This document shows positions 7,759 to 13,618 of a DNA stretch of 17,217 nucleotides, piece by piece; the first letter of the stretch is position 1; each line of letters starts with the position of its first letter. The position numbers were made by a program, and so were the translations under genes. This DNA comes from an uncultured Clostridia bacterium (GTDB lineage: Bacteria; Bacillota; Clostridia; Acetivibrionales; CALMWN01), in NCBI GenBank assembly GCA_937873555.1, contig CALMWN010000561.1:1-17217 (forward strand). The letters are read 5' to 3'. The notes beneath the pieces were generated by a model that saw only the letters and a list, made by a program, of their open reading frames with translations, ran no database searches and had not been told where the DNA came from.

Positions 7759-8322
7759 ATGAACTATATAGTTTTTGACCTTGAATTGAACAGCAAACCT
7801 TTTAAAAACAGGCACCCGAACGAGATCATCGAGATCGGGGCTGTAAAACTTGATGATGAGTTGCAGGTTTACAGCACTTTTCAGGCTTTTGTGAAGCCCA
7901 AGGTTTATAAAAAACTGTTTTCAATCGTTAAAAACAAAACCGAAATAAAGCAGGAAGATATAAACAATGCGGATGAATTCAGAAAGGTAATATCGCAATT
8001 CAGGGGCTGGCTGGATAATGACTATGTTTTATGCAGCTGGGGGCATGACGATATTCACCATCTTAAGTCAAACTGCAAGCTTCATCACATGAATTCCAAA
8101 TGGATGAAAAACACCATCGATATTCAAAAGCATTTTTCAAAAGCAGGAGAACTGCCGCTGGGACAGGTATACAGTCTGAAAAATGCCCTGGAGCTTCTGG
8201 ACATATCTGTGACAGAGAAGCTTCACCGGGCTGAGGTGGATGCAAGGTATACAGCAGAAATCTTCAGGAGGATATTCGACAGTCTGGAACTGGAGAAGGT
8301 GAACTGTGCTGTCACTACCTGA
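7759..8322 (+). CDS. DEDDh-type 3'-5' exonuclease (KapD-like)
   Basis: A 187-residue exonuclease of the RNase T/DNA polymerase III epsilon superfamily. The DEDDh residues are Asp7 and Glu9 in FDLELN, Asp97 or Asp98 in WGHDDIHHL, and His156 with Asp161 in HRAEVDARYTAEIF. It contains only the nuclease domain, so it may trim RNA or DNA by itself; KapD-like members occur in Firmicutes. The ATG at 7759 begins one base after the HAD gene stop, with GGGAG overlapping that gene's end, indicating translational coupling. No clear terminator follows before tRNA-Pro. Confidence 0.9.
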   Translation: MNYIVFDLELNSKPFKNRHPNEIIEIGAVKLDDELQVYSTFQAFVKPKVYKKLFSIVKNKTEIKQEDINNADEFRKVISQFRGWLDNDYVLCSWGHDDIHHLKSNCKLHHMNSKWMKNTIDIQKHFSKAGELPLGQVYSLKNALELLDISVTEKLHRAEVDARYTAEIFRRIFDSLELEKVNCAVTT

Positions 8323-8364
8323 CCAAAGCCCCATTAAATTCCTGAAAACCTTTCGAACCACCAC

Positions 8365-8393
8365 TTTACAAATTACCGGTTCTGTATTATAAT
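8365..8393 (+). promoter_or_regulatory. Promoter of tRNA-Pro
   Basis: TTTACA (8365-8370), a 17-base spacer and perfect TATAAT (8388-8393). The -10 box ends 17 bases before the mature tRNA 5' end. Confidence 0.8.
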
Positions 8394-8410
8394 AATTTAG
8401 TCATTGAAAT

Positions 8411-8487
8411 CGGGGTGTGGCTCAGTTTGGTAGAGCGCTTGGTTCGGGACCAAGAGGCCGGAGGTTCAAATCCTCTCACTCCGACCA
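8411..8487 (+). tRNA. tRNA-Pro, anticodon CGG
   Basis: A 77-base tRNA with encoded CCA. The acceptor strand CGGGGTG pairs with CACTCCG (one G-T). The D-arm includes GGCTCAGTTTGGTAGAGC. The anticodon arm is CTTGG, loop TTCGGGA, CCAAG, giving anticodon CGG for proline codon CCG with G37. The T-arm contains GGTTCAAATCC. Its 3' half is the attachment site of the integrative element that follows, which restores an intact tRNA. Confidence 0.96.
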
Positions 8488-8488
8488 T
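8441..8488 (+). repeat. attL core (within tRNA-Pro)
   Basis: The 48-bp direct repeat starts at GGTTCGGGACCAAG in the anticodon stem and runs through the encoded CCA plus one T. It is identical to 13415-13462. Crossover therefore probably occurs in or near the anticodon loop. Confidence 0.93.
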
Positions 8489-8573
8489 AATGAATAATGA
8501 CGAGGATTCCACGACTTATCCACAGGTGAAAAAACCAAGTAGCCTCGATAAAAGCGGAAACTCACGAGGAGAC

Positions 8574-8589
8574 CACTTGATTCATGTAT
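8574..8589 (+). repeat. Left putative integrase arm site
   Basis: CACTTGATTCATGTAT differs at one base from CACTTGATTCGTGTAT at 13194-13209, near the opposite end of the element. It ends 11 bases before the integrase ribosome binding site, so integrase binding could also repress its own gene. Confidence 0.6.
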
Positions 8590-8616
8590 CTGATTACACG
8601 AAAAGGAGTGGTTTTT

Positions 8617-9540
8617 TTGTTACTCAAATTTACGATGAAAGATTTTTTAGACGACAGGAAATTCAACAACTGCTCGCCCAAGACGGTGACTTCCTACTCT
8701 AACACGCTGAAACAATTCCAAGAGTTCTGTATGACGAGAGATATTGTCAACATCGAGGATATTTCATCAGCTACGGTCAAAGCATATCTTAACTATTGTA
8801 TCGAGGAAAGAGGAAATACGCCTACCTCTATTAATCACAAGATTATCGACTTACGGGCGTTTTTTAACTATTGTAGTAGGGAAAATATTATTAATGAAAA
8901 ACGCAACCCCTGCGAAAAAATCAGTAAGCTAAAGACCGATATAAGAATTGCAGCCTTTACCGACGAACAGGTCATACAAATACTCAACTACTACAGAAGA
9001 ATGAAGGGAAAAGATAAATCGTTCTTTGCCGTCAGGGACTATGTTATCGTCCTAACTCTGCTGGGAACGGGTATACGTGTAGGCGAACTGATTAATATTC
9101 AATGGAACGATGTGGATTTGACAAATGGCAAAGTAACTGTTTTCGGTAAGAAGCGTATGCAAAGGACAATCCCGTTAGTTGAAAAGCTCCGAAAGGAATT
9201 TTTAGAGTGGAAAACATTCCAATCCCAATATCTTAAGGACAAAGACGCAAAATACATATTCTCAACCTCCGAAGGTGAAAAGCTTTCAGAAAATGCTATC
9301 CAAAATATGTTCAAGCGGTTAAAGGGAATAATGAATTTCAAAGATGTCCGGCTGTCGGCTCACACATTTCGCCACACTTTTTCGAAGAATTGGATTATGG
9401 CAAATGGCGACCAATTCAGTTTGCAACGGATATTAGGTCATAGTTCTCTTGATATGGTAAATAGGTATGTTTCTCTGTTTGGCTCTGCTGTGAAAGAATT
9501 AAACGATAAGTATAATCTGTTAAATGCTTTTACACTGTAA
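8617..9540 (+). CDS. Tyrosine recombinase (element integrase)
   Basis: A 307-residue phage-type integrase that would catalyse insertion and excision at tRNA-Pro. A core-binding SAM-like domain spans about residues 5-95 and the catalytic domain about 110-300. Catalytic residues are Arg154 (GTGIRVGEL), a Lys in the beta-hairpin around 173-179, His249 and Arg252 (HTFRH), His275 (LGHSS) and the nucleophile Tyr284 (VNRYVSL). I chose the TTG start at 8617 because AAAAGGAG lies 8 bases upstream; the ATG at 8584 is inside the arm repeat without a ribosome binding site. It is intact, so the element could still be mobile. Confidence 0.92.
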   Translation: MLLKFTMKDFLDDRKFNNCSPKTVTSYSNTLKQFQEFCMTRDIVNIEDISSATVKAYLNYCIEERGNTPTSINHKIIDLRAFFNYCSRENIINEKRNPCEKISKLKTDIRIAAFTDEQVIQILNYYRRMKGKDKSFFAVRDYVIVLTLLGTGIRVGELINIQWNDVDLTNGKVTVFGKKRMQRTIPLVEKLRKEFLEWKTFQSQYLKDKDAKYIFSTSEGEKLSENAIQNMFKRLKGIMNFKDVRLSAHTFRHTFSKNWIMANGDQFSLQRILGHSSLDMVNRYVSLFGSAVKELNDKYNLLNAFTL

Positions 9541-9560
9541 ACGGTATGATATACAATCCT

Positions 9561-9592
9561 TGGGGCGTACTTCTATGGTCGCCCTTTCATTT
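9561..9592 (+). terminator. Possible terminator after the integrase gene
   Basis: GGGCG (9563-9567) pairs with CGCCC (9580-9584) around a 12-base loop, followed by TTTCATTTTG. The stem is short. Its right arm belongs to a TGGTYGCCCT motif that recurs twice more in the element. Confidence 0.4.
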
Positions 9593-9602
9593 TGTAATTT
9601 TG

Positions 9603-9631
9603 TTTTCAACTGTTATTTTGCATGATATTAT
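9603..9631 (+). promoter_or_regulatory. Promoter of the RmlC-like gene
   Basis: TTTTCA (9603-9608), a 17-base spacer and TATTAT (9626-9631) preceded by TGA, which makes an extended -10 element. It lies 57 bases before the start codon. Confidence 0.45.
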
Positions 9632-9687
9632 TAATTAAGGCATACAAGAAAGTATAGAAACTAGCTTTTATACGAGGAGGCATTGAA

Positions 9688-10236
9688 GTGATAAAAATAA
9701 CTCAATTAGATTTAAGAGAAGTATTAGTACTAGAATATGAAGCAAAAGAAGATAATAGAGGATTCTCTTATAAACTTTTTTCAAAGAGGGAACTTGAGGA
9801 CGTTGGAATTTTTACTGAATTTATTGAGGAGACTTTATATTGCCCCATGAAAAAAGGAACATTATACGGAATCCACTTTCAAAATAATCCGAAAGCACAA
9901 ACGAAATTATTATTTTGCACTAAGGGACGAGGACTTGATTTTGCGGTTGATTTACGACACGATTCAAAGACATATAAGAAATGGGTTTGTGTAGAGTTAA
10001 ATCCACAGAATAGGAAACAAATATATATACCGGCAGGTTTTGGACACGCTTTTTTATCGTTAGAGGACGATACCCACGTTGTCATGAGAATTGACAACTA
10101 TTTTGATTCTTCTTTATCAAGAGCAATAACATATGCTGATGTTGACCTTAATATCAATTTTGATGTAATAAATCCTATTCTTTCAGAAAATGATAAATTC
10201 GCCCCGTCTTTGAAGAATTGCGATTGTAATTTATGA
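9688..10236 (+). CDS. RmlC-like dTDP-sugar 3,5-epimerase family protein
   Basis: A 182-residue cupin of the RmlC family, which epimerises dTDP-4-keto-6-deoxyglucose at C3/C5 in rhamnose and related sugar synthesis. DNRGF (22-26), YGIHFQ (60-65), Lys73, FAVDLR (85-90) and IPAGFGHAFLSL (114-125) match the family, including base His63. Odd features are Tyr60, where family members usually have Arg (RGxHxQ), and TYADVDLNI where GIRWDDPDI-like sequence is usual. It may therefore act on another nucleotide sugar. No other dTDP-sugar gene lies within the element, so it is an orphan cargo gene. The GTG start is set by GAGGAGG 7 bases upstream. Confidence 0.85.
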   Translation: MIKITQLDLREVLVLEYEAKEDNRGFSYKLFSKRELEDVGIFTEFIEETLYCPMKKGTLYGIHFQNNPKAQTKLLFCTKGRGLDFAVDLRHDSKTYKKWVCVELNPQNRKQIYIPAGFGHAFLSLEDDTHVVMRIDNYFDSSLSRAITYADVDLNINFDVINPILSENDKFAPSLKNCDCNL

Positions 10237-10560
10237 AAAAGCGTAATTTTCAACGATTTTACATGAGGTTTTGCAAATTAAAAAAGAACGGTTGCTTTGA
10301 CACCTGACACTGACATAATTTTATATACCGTAGTATCCATGCGTATTCTAACGATTTTGCGATGTCATATTTGTCATGTGTATAAATTTCCATTTTGCTT
10401 TTGCTTTCATTAGCGATTACTAATTTTATAACTTCATCATAGATATGGAGGGGGTACACCAGGGGGAATACTACTCTGACAAACCAGACATTGTTCTATA
10501 TTATATATATAAGAATAAACTCTGGTTCGCAATCCCCCCAGGAAAAGGTGGTTGCCCTCC
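10237..10560. other. Region without a supported intact gene
   Basis: This stretch between the RmlC-like gene and the broken HTH gene holds no credible gene. A 66-codon minus-strand frame (10259-10459) starts at a GTG without a ribosome binding site; it may be a decayed gene. The second half is the left copy of the nested inverted repeat described separately. Confidence 0.6.
10461..10560 (+). repeat. Left copy of nested ~100-bp inverted repeat
   Basis: It shares with the reverse complement of 13061-13169 the blocks AGGGGGAATACT (10461-10472), AACCAGACATTGTTCT (10482-10497), an AT-rich middle, a CCCCCC run and TGGTTGCCCTCC near 10549-10560. Within the copy, ACCAGA and TCTGGT, and GGGGGA and TCCCCC, also pair, so it can fold into a long imperfect hairpin with an AT-rich tip. 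Confidence 0.75.
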
Positions 10561-10561
10561 T

Positions 10562-10755
10562 TTATGCTGGCTCAATATGCCATCTTGTAACCTTTAAGCC
10601 TTTTTCAGCAAATAACATTAGTACATCTTTTCTTATCAGATTTCTTCTTAAAGCGTTAGGCGTTATCCCAGCGAGGTTGGCGAGCTTTGATTTGGGCAGC
10701 TTACCGTCAAGACTTTCGCCTATTGCATTTAACGCTAACTCATGCACTCTATAAA
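10562..10755 (-). pseudogene. C-terminal fragment of an HTH protein
   Basis: The minus strand from about 10755 to the stop at 10562-10564 encodes a well-formed tail of about 60 residues with a helix-turn-helix-like segment, KSKLANLAGITPNALRRNL, ending KGLKVTRWHIEPA. Upstream the frame runs into sequence antisense to the start of the RDD gene, has no ribosome binding site there, and loses protein-like character. I read this as a gene whose N-terminal part was removed by a rearrangement near 10740-10755. The family is not recognised; a DNA-binding regulator is possible. Confidence 0.45.
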
Positions 10756-12135
10756 ATGATAAATGAAGATTATGATGACTATGAAGCTGACGCACTTGAA
10801 GCCGCAAAGCAAGAATTGAACAAACGTATAGCAAGTAACGAAGTTGTCGAGGACAGTAGCGATTTAATCCTGGAAAATATAACGGAAGAAATTATTGAAA
10901 ATGATTTTGACGAGTCTGAATATGATATCGAAGCTGTAAAATCGCGATTGACCACTCTGCCCGAAGATGAAATCCGTGATATTATTTATAAAAAATATAA
11001 CGACTACCGCAAATCAGTAATAAGAGCTGCAAAGGATGAACTATATTCAAGGAACAGAGATATTCTTGATATGAATGATTCTGAGTATATACAGCTTGAC
11101 GATGTGTTTTCCAAAGTAGATTTCGATAAAGTTTTGAAAGCAATTACAATAATTTATCCAGATGAGATTGAAAACATAGACTCTTATAAACAAGTATTAT
11201 CACACCTTGCTGAAATTAAGCCAACTGAAGATACCAATATTTTAATTGGTATCGATAAGAATGATATAGATGGTGAATACTGGAATGTTTTTGGAGTTGA
11301 CCTTGGTAAGAACGAAAATTTTGGCGTTGAGTTCTTCCGTTGGAATGAGTGGCTTGCGTTTCGTTTACCAAAAGATTTGGTATTAAAATATGGCAGAGAA
11401 AATATTGTAGCACATTGTCTATTAAAAATGACATCCAATGGATTTAACGAAGATGAAATTCAGCAACAATTAACTGAAATGGAAAATGAAGTCGTTGGTG
11501 AAATCGATGATTTTGAAAGACAAATTAATCCTATTGTTATGCCCTCTCAGAACGCTTCATTTGACAACGTGATAGCTCGTGGTATTGAGATACGAAAAGA
11601 AATATTTGGAGAAAAAGATGTCCCTCAAGTCCGGCCATGGGTGCGTATGTGGGCACGTTCAATAGACAGCATGATTTGGGGAACATTATTATATATTATT
11701 TGGTATAGTATCTCTCCTAAAACATACAATCTTTTCAACTCATTTTGGAAGTACATAAGCATATTCCCTCTATTCTGGACTTTAATAGAAGCTCTTTTAC
11801 TTTCTACATGGGGAACAACGCCGGGAAAGTGGATTTTAAATGTATTTGTACGAGAACTTACCGGTGAAAAACTGACATTTAATAGAGCTTTATACCGGAG
11901 CCTTTTTGTTTGGTCATGTGGCGATGGCTGCGGAATACAATATTTAGGACTTATTGCAAATATCGTATCATATTTTCGCTTAACAAATAAAGGGGTAACA
12001 TGGTGGGACGGTAAAGGGCAGTTTATTGTTTCGCATAAGAAAATAGGTATTTATCGCTCATTAATAGCAGTTGCCACTATAATATCGTTGATGTTATTGT
12101 CATATTTCAGTAGAAAACTTATGCATCTGCTTTGA
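10756..12135 (+). CDS. RDD-family membrane protein with acidic N-terminal region, N-terminus probably altered
   Basis: From the ATG at 10756 the protein has 459 residues. Residues 1-155 are acidic and helical, with repeated units of the type YDDYEADALEAAKQELNKR and YNDYRKSVIRAAKDELYSR. A middle domain (about 170-235) reads GEYWNVFGVDLG, VEFFRWNEWLAF and NIVAHCLLKMTSNGF; I do not recognise it with certainty. The C-terminal RDD domain (about 293-430) has WARSIDS, WGTTPGKWILNVFVRELTGEKLTFNRA split by membrane segments near 305-319, 334-353, 394-407, and a last one near 432-451. No ribosome binding site precedes 10756, and LYKMINEDYDDY looks like the inside of a longer repeat unit, so the native start was probably lost. 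Function is unknown; a membrane stress or transport role is conceivable. Confidence 0.7.
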   Translation: MINEDYDDYEADALEAAKQELNKRIASNEVVEDSSDLILENITEEIIENDFDESEYDIEAVKSRLTTLPEDEIRDIIYKKYNDYRKSVIRAAKDELYSRNRDILDMNDSEYIQLDDVFSKVDFDKVLKAITIIYPDEIENIDSYKQVLSHLAEIKPTEDTNILIGIDKNDIDGEYWNVFGVDLGKNENFGVEFFRWNEWLAFRLPKDLVLKYGRENIVAHCLLKMTSNGFNEDEIQQQLTEMENEVVGEIDDFERQINPIVMPSQNASFDNVIARGIEIRKEIFGEKDVPQVRPWVRMWARSIDSMIWGTLLYIIWYSISPKTYNLFNSFWKYISIFPLFWTLIEALLLSTWGTTPGKWILNVFVRELTGEKLTFNRALYRSLFVWSCGDGCGIQYLGLIANIVSYFRLTNKGVTWWDGKGQFIVSHKKIGIYRSLIAVATIISLMLLSYFSRKLMHLL

Positions 12136-12137
12136 TG

Positions 12138-12150
12138 CCCCCTGGGGGGG
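12138..12150. repeat. GC-tract palindrome after the RDD gene
   Basis: CCCCC-T-GGGGGGG starts 3 bases after the RDD stop codon. Too short a loop and no U tract argue against a normal terminator. TCCCCCCAGG-like sequence also occurs in the left nested repeat (near 10532-10542), so it may be a relic of the same repeat family. Confidence 0.4.
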
Positions 12151-12294
12151 AGCACCCCTCTTGTCCAGTACCAATACTCATTTGAATAGCGAAAGTATTT
12201 AAAACTGCGATTAAATAAATCAAAGTAAATGAAAACAGAACAGAATAAAACCTTTACTATTTTATCCAATGACTGACTTAAGGGTGAAAATCAA

Positions 12295-12323
12295 TTTATG
12301 AAAACGTATATATATGCTATAAT
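12295..12323 (+). promoter_or_regulatory. Promoter of the PIN toxin pair
   Basis: TGCTATAAT (12315-12323) is a perfect extended -10 element, with a poor -35 box (TTTATG, 12295-12300) 17 bases upstream. It lies 24 bases before the start codon. Confidence 0.6.
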
Positions 12324-12347
12324 AAAATCGAAAGCAGGTGCGATTTA

Positions 12348-12827
12348 ATGAATATTTATCTCGATATGAACGTTTATTATCGCCCATTTGACGACCAATC
12401 ACAGCCCAAAATAGAGCTTGAGTCAAAGGCGATTGAAATTATATTTAAGCTCATCGAAAGATGGCAGTATAAAGTACTTTGGTCATATATGCTGGAATTT
12501 GAAAATAATAATACAGCGTCAAAGGATAAAAGTGAAGATATAAAGGCTGTTGCTGAGATAGTTTGTTCTGAAACGGTTTTATGGCATGAAGCTATTGACC
12601 GGATGGCAAAAGAGATTGTAGAAAAGTCTAATACCGGAAGCAAAGACGCCCTGCACCTGGCGTGTGCCATTTACGGAAAATGTGAATACTTTATAACATG
12701 TGATAACCCTTTTATTAGGACGATTAAGCATAATGAGCAGGCTTTAAGGCATATTATCGGCTCAATTAAACTGATAAACCCTGTAGATTTCATCGGGAAG
12801 GAGTTTGAAAGCGATGTTAACGAATAA
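12348..12827 (+). CDS. PIN-domain protein, probable toxin ribonuclease
   Basis: A 159-residue PIN-fold protein. The N-terminal IYLDMNVYYRPFDD contains Asp6, the later acidic residues are Glu in YMLEFENN, Asp in GSKDALHLACA and Asp in FITCDNPF. These are the metal-binding residues of PIN nucleases, which in toxin-antitoxin pairs cut tRNA, rRNA or mRNA. The ending of the gene overlaps the next start by 14 bases, so the two are one translational unit. The toxin comes first, unlike classical vapBC order. A moderate AGGTG lies 9 bases before the ATG. It probably helps keep the element in the cell. Confidence 0.85.
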   Translation: MNIYLDMNVYYRPFDDQSQPKIELESKAIEIIFKLIERWQYKVLWSYMLEFENNNTASKDKSEDIKAVAEIVCSETVLWHEAIDRMAKEIVEKSNTGSKDALHLACAIYGKCEYFITCDNPFIRTIKHNEQALRHIIGSIKLINPVDFIGKEFESDVNE

Positions 12828-13041
12828 AAACAATGAAATGAGCGACGCTGAAATTATTGAAAAGGCAAACAAAGCGATTATAAAGGAACTTGGCGTTTCA
12901 GGGTATATGAGATACTTACGCCTGAGACAACCGAACAATGACGGTAGAGATTACGTTAAAGAACAGGAAGAATTATATAAAGATTTATCCGTTGATGAAC
13001 TATCTCAGATGGCTCGTAAACATTGGGAGGAGACAAAGTAA
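12814..13041 (+). CDS. Small partner of the PIN protein, probable antitoxin
   Basis: A 75-residue protein from the ATG at 12814, preceded by GGGAAGGAG about 10 bases upstream; an in-frame TTG at 12805 is too close to that site. The pattern ELGVSGYMRYLRLRQPNNDGRDYVKEQEELYKDLSVDELSQMAR resembles small proteins often paired with PIN toxins (a helical segment with a LGxxxxxRFIRL-like stretch, then a DY...SxxELxxxA segment); this is from memory of such pairs. No obvious DNA-binding motif is visible. It overlaps the PIN gene and ends just before the right nested repeat. Confidence 0.72.
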   Translation: MLTNKNNEMSDAEIIEKANKAIIKELGVSGYMRYLRLRQPNNDGRDYVKEQEELYKDLSVDELSQMARKHWEETK

Positions 13042-13060
13042 TACTACCCCACCCAAGGGG

Positions 13061-13169
13061 AGGGCGACCATTTTTGTTCGCTATTACCGGGGGGCTATTC
13101 GCTAAACCCGAATTTATACTAATAAATATATATAAGAACAATGTCTGGTTTATATCGAGTATTCCCCCT
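13061..13169 (-). repeat. Right copy of nested ~100-bp inverted repeat
   Basis: In inverted orientation to 10461-10560. It shares AGTATTCCCCCT (13158-13169), AGAACAATGTCTGGTT (13135-13150), an AT-rich middle, a GGGGGG run (13089-13094 region) and AGGGCGACCAT (13061-13071). Its outer end is 25 bases from the nearest arm-type site. Confidence 0.75.
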
Positions 13170-13193
13170 CGCAGACCACTTGGTTAGCGTAAA

Positions 13194-13209
13194 CACTTGA
13201 TTCGTGTAT
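13194..13209 (+). repeat. Right putative integrase arm site 1
   Basis: CACTTGATTCGTGTAT, 15/16 identical to the left site at 8574-8589 and in the same orientation. Confidence 0.6.
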
Positions 13210-13296
13210 AGGTTCATATTATTTACGCGTAAAAATGACGATATGGATTCCCGGAATAATTCACGATAGGCTCAAAAGCAATATGAAAATAAATAC

Positions 13297-13306
13297 CACT
13301 TGATTC
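13297..13306 (+). repeat. Right putative integrase arm site 2
   Basis: CACTTGATTC, identical to the first 10 bases of the other two arm-type sites. GACCACTT-like sequences near 13174 and 13315 may be further weak sites. Confidence 0.45.
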
Positions 13307-13414
13307 CTTGCTGCGACCACTTTATACTTGAATTAACGGATACAAAAAAACAAGTGATCAAACTCACGAAATAGGCGTTAGTGAAGCGATTTGGCTCTGG
13401 GTAGGTTTCCAGAC

Positions 13415-13462
13415 GGTTCGGGACCAAGAGGCCGGAGGTTCAAATCCTCTCACTCCGACCAT
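13415..13462 (+). repeat. attR core (tRNA-Pro 3' fragment)
   Basis: The second copy of the 48-bp repeat. The bases before it (ending CCAGAC) cannot form the anticodon stem or the acceptor, so this is not a tRNA gene but the displaced original 3' end. Confidence 0.93.
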
Positions 13463-13547
13463 TAAAATCAAGGGTTGTAGGAATTGTATTTTGCTGCTGA
13501 GAAGTAGCTATTACAGCAACCATACAGCAACTGATCATAAATTTATA

Positions 13548-13580
13548 TTTCAAGCGGAAGGTTCCAGCTTCCGCTTGAAA
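13548..13580. other. 13-bp perfect hairpin
   Basis: TTTCAAGCGGAAG and CTTCCGCTTGAAA pair perfectly around a 7-base loop GTTCCAG. It lies within the integrase relic. Neither side has a good U tract, but it may be the decayed terminator of that old gene. Confidence 0.6.
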
Positions 13581-13592
13581 AAGAATCCATCG

Positions 13593-13618
13593 CTCCTTAT
13601 TTAAGGAGTTATTTTTTT
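13593..13618 (+). terminator. Possible plus-strand intrinsic terminator
   Basis: CTCCTTA and TAAGGAG form a stem with a very short central loop, followed by TTATTTTTTT. It would stop transcription leaving the element to the right. Confidence 0.45.

Larger units (their letters stand above)
13042..13414. other. Right end of the element without genes
   Basis: No gene is seen here. It contains the right nested inverted repeat (13061-13169), a block AATGACGA...GGATTCC also present at the left end (near 8497-8510), two putative integrase arm sites, and AAACTCACGA (near 13370) matching the left end (near 8558-8567). This layout is typical of an attachment region. Confidence 0.6.
8441..13462 (+). 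mobile_element. 5.0 kb integrative element in tRNA-Pro
   Basis: The element is bounded by an exact 48-bp direct repeat of the tRNA 3' half (8441-8488 and 13415-13462), giving a unit of 4,974 bp. Its integrase gene lies directly beside the tRNA, as is typical. Cargo in order is an RmlC-like epimerase, a broken HTH gene, an RDD membrane protein, and a PIN toxin with small partner. I see no excisionase, relaxase, replication or phage structural gene, so it is either a minimal genomic island mobilised by helpers or a remnant. Its base composition is visibly more AT-rich than the preceding housekeeping region. Confidence 0.9.

Noticed and set aside
8415..8702. A 95-codon plus-strand frame running through the tRNA-Pro gene
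   Set aside because: Most of it is tRNA sequence and the attachment region; no ribosome binding site.
10259..10459. A 66-codon minus-strand frame starting MYPLHIYDEV
   Set aside because: It starts at a GTG without a ribosome binding site, just outside the nested repeat, and I recognise no family. It may be a remnant but is not supported as a gene.
12138..12150. CCCCCTGGGGGGG as a normal terminator of the RDD gene
   Set aside because: The loop would be one base and no U tract follows, so it was listed only as a palindrome.
10461..13169. Integron-type attC sites or a CRISPR array
   Set aside because: The repeats lack the RYYYAAC/GTTRRRY core of attC and are inverted rather than direct; there are no regularly spaced repeats anywhere in the window.
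13381..13462. Possible second tRNA-Pro gene at the right end of the element
   Set aside because: Only the 3' half matches. GGCTC and GTAG upstream resemble D-arm pieces, but the acceptor and anticodon stems cannot form, so it is the attR copy only.
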